From positions 1 through 18,040 of the forward strand of contig JBCCQH010000133.1 in the NCBI GenBank assembly GCA_039024435.1: a stretch of 18,040 bases of DNA, written 5' to 3'. Shown piece by piece: positions 15,601-18,040 of this stretch. The notes under the pieces were generated by a model. That model saw nothing but the letters and a program-made list of their open reading frames with translations. It did no database searches and had not been told where the DNA came from. A program made the translations under genes and the position numbers. The stretch comes from JBCCQH01 sp039024435. Lineage in GTDB: Bacteria; Bacteroidota; Bacteroidia; J057; JADKCL01. Each line of letters begins with the position of its first letter. Within the stretch, counting starts at the first letter, position 1.

Positions 15601-18040
15601 ATGAGAATGCGGACAATGGGCTCTGGAACGCGGATTTCAGTGGGCTGAGTTTTCCGGTCCTTCACTTTTACGAATCACATCAACGAATTCTGGCTGAGCG
15701 GCGCTACGATTATCCTTTGGATTCAGCGGTAAATGATCCAATGGTCCCGCATCCGTGCCAGGGAATGCAGCACCCCAATGTCCCGCAGCACCAGCGGCAC
15801 ACCAAAGGGCGCCTGGTGGCAGAATCGGTCTACGATACCCAAGGTCGGCCGGTGGAACTATCGGTGATGTCCTATACCGATGAAGGGCAAACCGATTGGC
15901 TGGTGAGGCAGTTCCGCAGCGACGGGATCACGCCCCTGCAAAGGGGAAAGGCGCATCGGATCAACTACTACCGCTACGACATTGCCGGGAAATTGCGGGA
16001 AAAAGGAATCGACCTGGGCGCCGATGGGACGCGGGAGCTCGGCTTTTCCTACCGCTACAACGATGACACCGATCCGGGTTTCGGGGCCTTGCGGGAGGTG
16101 TACGTGAATGAAGGCCAGGGCCCACGCTTGCTTACCCACTACGATTACGAGCCCGCCACCGGGCAGCTTGAGCGCCAGATCAACTTTACCTGGAACGATT
16201 CCTGTACCGCCGCGGTGCCGGTCGATACGCTGGCCTACCGCTACGACGTCCAGGACCGGATGAACGGAATGGATTCCCGGATGCTGGACTTTGCCTTGTT
16301 TTACGACGGCGACGATGTCAATGCTGGGCTGAGTGGCGGCGAGCGGGTCGACCACCAGCAAAACTTCAATGGCAACATCAACGGCTGGCGCTTTGACTAC
16401 AAGGTTGCGGGCTATGGGGTGAGTGGCTTCAATGGGGCTACGGTGTACGGTTTTGAATACGATGGCTTGAACCGTCTGACCCAGGCCGACGCGAGTGTGT
16501 TGGAGAACAATCTGATCACTCGGCCGGCGGGGGCACCGGTTACAACTTACGGCGTTGCCCTGGGCAGTTCGGATCCGAGTTGGTACGGCGACGCGATCTA
16601 CGAGTACGATGCGGTGGGCAATATCACCGGCCTGCGGCGCTATCGCTACTTTGAACCGGGCGCGCCGGTCTCGGGCTCACGAGGCGAGAATTGGCAGTAC
16701 TTCTATCAGACGGGATCGAATCGTCTGGCTCAACTGGTCACCGGGGGACAGATTCAGGCCGGATTCAACTACGATGATTTGGGGAATCTGGTGCGCGATA
16801 CCCGCGCCGGAATCACGGTGGCGGAACTTGATCATCGGAACCTGCCGGTTTCGCTGGTGCGGGCCGGGGACACGACCGCTTACCTTTATGGACGTGAGAA
16901 TCTGCGCATCTGGAAGTCTTCGGGGACCGGTGATTTTTCCTACTACTTGCGGGAAGCTTCCGGTACAACGGCCGCGATCTGGTCGGAGCGGGATAGCACC
17001 TGGACTTTTGAGTTGCACGGCAATGATCTGATCGGGGAATACGTGCTGGGGGCCGACTCCAGTGATTCGACGGCCCGGCGGGCGGCGCCCGGAAGAACCA
17101 CCGGACGGGCGCGGCAGTGGCTGCGCAAGGGGAGAAATATGGTTTTGGGGGCCTTGGCGACTTCATTGGCGGCGGTCTCCCCTCGTCGGGAAGGACGCAC
17201 TGCCACCCCACCAGCTTTCTTAGAAATGTTGGTACCGGCTCTCTTGGCGGTGGGGGATGTCGTAGAGGATTGGGTGAGTCCTGGGCCACTCGCCCCAACA
17301 AGCAATGAACGAAGAGCCGCGGAGGTCTCGGGGCCGGATCTGAAATTCTTCGTCAAGGATCATTTGGGCAATGTGCGGGTGGCTTACCGGCCGCTATATC
17401 GGGTGGATTCCGTTTCGGGATTGTGCGAACTGAGCTATGTGGTGGGGAGCGTTCTGGATTTTTATCCTTACGGCAAGGCGTTGCGTTCGTTTTATTTGGG
17501 CGATCCGGAGCGGGTGCAGACGACCGAGCACGAGCGGGATGCAGAGAGTGGCTGGGATTACCGGGGCGCGCGGTTTTACAGCGCGGAGTACGGAAGGTTT
17601 TTGTCGGTGGATCCGTTGGCGGGGATATTCTTTGGGTGGAGTCCATACAACTACGTTCTTGGAAATCCCATCTCGCTAACGGATCCCGATGGTCGCATGC
17701 CCGGGGATCCCAAGTGGGCGCAGAAAGCCGAAGATGGGGTCCCAATTACCTACATTGAAGGATTGACCATTACATCCGGCACCGCCTCGCCTGCCTGGGC
17801 GCAGCAATCCTCGGAAGAGTTCGCCAGCGGACGTACCCTAGGACCGGTCTATGCAGGAAGGAACAACTCCGGAATTGGCACGATTCAGTTGACTGCCGAA
17901 GGAGCGGAAATATTCCTGGATATCTTGGGATCAAGTGAAATCCCAATCCTGGCTACGTTCGCCGATCTTGGGGCGGCGGCTCTTGCCTTGGGCCGAGGCG
18001 ATGAAGTTGGAGCAGGATTGAGTTTGCTGGCCGCAATTCC
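9648..18040 (+). CDS. Giant secreted RHS/YD-repeat polymorphic-toxin-type protein (3' end beyond window)
   Basis: One frame stays open from ATG 9648 to the window edge, at least 2797 codons. It opens with a signal peptide (MLKNLVWAIVLALGEICLVS..., cleavage near Ala24-Gln25). Next comes an N-terminal region typical of Bacteroidota RHS proteins ('VGDNVDLFTGNLSLSY' from residue 50, then FPIRLQYSSS and 'GWALSEASV'). Residues ~250-1550 are a Tyr/Asp-rich beta region I cannot assign. YD-type repeats are visible at ~1605 (YAYDGKKRL), ~2267 (YGFEYDGLNRL), ~2318 (YEYDAVGNI) and ~2373 (FNYDDLGNL). The RHS core runs from FFVKDHLGNVRV (2567) through GWDYRGARFYSAEYGRFLSV (2635) to DPDG (2679-2682). In known relatives the repeats form a shell around a C-terminal toxin cut off after the core. 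About 115 post-core residues are present, ending in a hydrophobic pre-toxin-like stretch; the tip and any immunity gene are off-window. Export is by Sec; the onward route is not shown. Confidence 0.93.
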   Translation, partial: MLKNLVWAIVLALGEICLVSSLPAQSTGGHAPGQAIPQEAKKADLGSGPVGDNVDLFTGNLSLSYDFGSVATLSGLSFPIRLQYSSSSLFSFDPAHTSGVPYGEGWALSEASVTVETHAFDFLPGELPRDPQLRPMYTPLEVAQQGQLYYSNIKLQLPGGRGGRLVYKYPDQDDATVAVYHLNAFESYLEVRFDGQKWEARTDDGAVYVFSLPQYRLRNPTNTTAHLATHEVETSVPLAEVTKWHLTEIYHPNHANNQKILFEYDQFGKQENMAELEQPMVKQTLDNYAPQRFPFVITQTHYDSLLVAAPDPFVVMAGDTISPGDTIWVEAVSPLPVSAYRDVFLRSVTATDGQGQDISRVELKYKSWRPEQELASDPLRLNRGQFLVLSDPRVIRRDSLYSQKTVWFRGQDHSVSQTAHGTRPPESSVPFSTAWKRYQHPAAHQNPLSRKNPVLDPANPFVAIYSGIAGIVPNAQYWAWRRALDQSGLSIPFTHSVLESARINRLELPGGDWYELRSLIKLDPALVNQDANFDLRVTTGVTDNHPLVNNVEVNYPFAGQDFKLRPAALQSGHWTNPSGYMDNGYELYSTTRNIVKWNPAYQRGNLFLATRNRFRLGNLPNEFAGFTLQIGPGADNLDHAAAHPNDDSYRHYFTNLDNVNSPRDYHPLRYGSWFGTGAPLEPMFRTDRFGLVTSANHQKGPSGDRFLWWMLNVQDNAYSPFVLSQQGPNQPTALTREQLKTGLSTSHFFDRAPFIAAAHEVADDARLWNVELVRIAKNPWLLDSVIFYVGNGDYGVDRIPTAAYKLEYDLQQVPVPNNLDRSAGNPFLNYAADYKIVNGDTAFRNLFQLTGIYRLDCDSTGQISPPASPAVTQIAYLPDDRSTPLFNEGYLVATYWTELGGKQWFEYDLGGGDTVAVNQSRVLLSADQSYQVMGQGGVYQQRVPIRRKYTETDGQSRFVEYEFQNPVFFHRGYRIDPHFDNGMTHSLRGNKVWGYGKATVHRPYIGGTQRVRSEYTFATATATHADSLLFGRLIKVEEYDSENRLTTRNQTSYAAHLVYQNGQHYQRPPLGSDNGHQIETRANFLKEYEPAYLFGQANDRWMDSYFVRVQHSQQTVRDVNSGNAITSTTEHTYYDWDDQRADTDGDYDEMWRSIALSPWFTRTPWYHASSGQFSYASEPSWQLASTRSSSSDHPGAFQEKRFFYLWDIAPFLAFNDPLTQRFAGSHRPFYLARKYGIRSVAYEQQVRRHNGHPDEPPHQLSTYFQYDIFQNVPGDFVWQADSSNYGRLCDPGDGGGPMQTNRQAATYCFGEGEPVQIEAEVAELLADPRYVKSPSGQWYFFPIESYTALDLAQIAAPQPACPGGVVIGLESEAHYFGTLDMAGGGTIAAASIAAPGKKTLLLGFCPHKHDHTTCEVVHGFASDSTMTRMVQDSSSTPNGERQNFIDMLQQQFFLRAVHQQADTLPNQYLHPDSLHHPDHPSPHNLWELELTGDVYHSTPYRFTWRPPFPTIRTYRVHARNLHGQVIDESDARHRHTLYQYEKGIFRSWFTRCGEHRTALTRYNFGVPRTVTVTDFGTLEHVSHFDFYPDKSLKSMWAPDSSWVAYAYDGKKRLVQESLNGTLRRSYAYHQWDGDRTASWDARIAMNYVETSSVPEPGDPPVTTRAYVDPLGRSAQTVTGAQYLNGNWRKAFAGVQKFDAWDRVTTRHRPYGKDQQTDLDYDPIYTPGPARVTQYERAAGGRPLATAQPGNAIGGKEVNSSYEIISVVKFQTETGASNTEIAKLFPTLGAVFGGGGGNGGGNSPSGKGKVTATGPLPGQVHLFKTSTTDEDGRRVIAYANASGWKIATLGFTDSAYSDKVLTLFVHDGAGRVACTIHPNKLVSATQYNLFGWPYLTRTPDRGTTKLFYNQAGDLRYSQNEKRKAEGKFTAISYDRMGRAYREEILALSPLQIGNLEYLPLHYRDTLGVPFSNIQTFADELWRLSGDENADNGLWNADFSGLSFPVLHFYESHQRILAERRYDYPLDSAVNDPMVPHPCQGMQHPNVPQHQRHTKGRLVAESVYDTQGRPVELSVMSYTDEGQTDWLVRQFRSDGITPLQRGKAHRINYYRYDIAGKLREKGIDLGADGTRELGFSYRYNDDTDPGFGALREVYVNEGQGPRLLTHYDYEPATGQLERQINFTWNDSCTAAVPVDTLAYRYDVQDRMNGMDSRMLDFALFYDGDDVNAGLSGGERVDHQQNFNGNINGWRFDYKVAGYGVSGFNGATVYGFEYDGLNRLTQADASVLENNLITRPAGAPVTTYGVALGSSDPSWYGDAIYEYDAVGNITGLRRYRYFEPGAPVSGSRGENWQYFYQTGSNRLAQLVTGGQIQAGFNYDDLGNLVRDTRAGITVAELDHRNLPVSLVRAGDTTAYLYGRENLRIWKSSGTGDFSYYLREASGTTAAIWSERDSTWTFELHGNDLIGEYVLGADSSDSTARRAAPGRTTGRARQWLRKGRNMVLGALATSLAAVSPRREGRTATPPAFLEMLVPALLAVGDVVEDWVSPGPLAPTSNERRAAEVSGPDLKFFVKDHLGNVRVAYRPLYRVDSVSGLCELSYVVGSVLDFYPYGKALRSFYLGDPERVQTTEHERDAESGWDYRGARFYSAEYGRFLSVDPLAGIFFGWSPYNYVLGNPISLTDPDGRMPGDPKWAQKAEDGVPITYIEGLTITSGTASPAWAQQSSEEFASGRTLGPVYAGRNNSGIGTIQLTAEGAEIFLDILGSSEIPILATFADLGAAALALGRGDEVGAGLSLLAAI

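Overview
The window looks like a chromosomal piece of a Bacteroidota member, most likely a GC-rich Saprospiria/Lewinella-type bacterium. Three observations support this. Two secreted proteins end in type A sorting domains of the type IX secretion system (T9SS), which is confined to this phylum. Several start regions carry promoter-like TAnnTTTG boxes instead of a sigma70 -10 box, and the starts lack strong Shine-Dalgarno sequences. One adhesin contains the 'CDSVV' and PKD/Ig-like segments common in this group. The placement is inferred from protein style, not from a phylogenetic marker.

Layout. From 1 to 946 there is a terminator for an off-window gene, then a small beta-barrel-like envelope protein (147-932). 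An ABC-F ATPase of the Uup type follows after 14 nt (947-2818). Next, on the same strand, are two T9SS-exported proteins with their own promoter-like elements: an aryl-sulfate sulfotransferase-like enzyme (2954-4603) and a large adhesin-like protein (4830-6884) closed by a very strong hairpin terminator. The intergenic stretch 6885-7364 holds a 162-bp palindromic MITE-like element with 13-bp inverted repeats and a TAA target duplication.

The minus strand from 9387 down to 7365 carries three genes: a flavodoxin-fold NAD(P)H/FMN oxidoreductase, a stand-alone eCIS-core (DUF4157) protein with an intact HEAWH motif, and a secreted protein built from four 49-residue repeats that I cannot assign to a family.

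Divergent from them, from 9648 to the right edge (and beyond), runs one open frame of at least 2797 codons. It is a secreted RHS/YD-repeat polymorphic-toxin-type protein with signal peptide, YD repeats, RHS core ending in DPDG, and a post-core hydrophobic pre-toxin-like segment. The window stops just where the variable toxin tip should begin, so neither the tip nor an immunity gene is visible. The envelope/secretion theme (T9SS cargo, eCIS-type domain, RHS giant) makes this an accessory, surface-interaction region. No rRNA, tRNA, CRISPR array or transposase gene was recognised.
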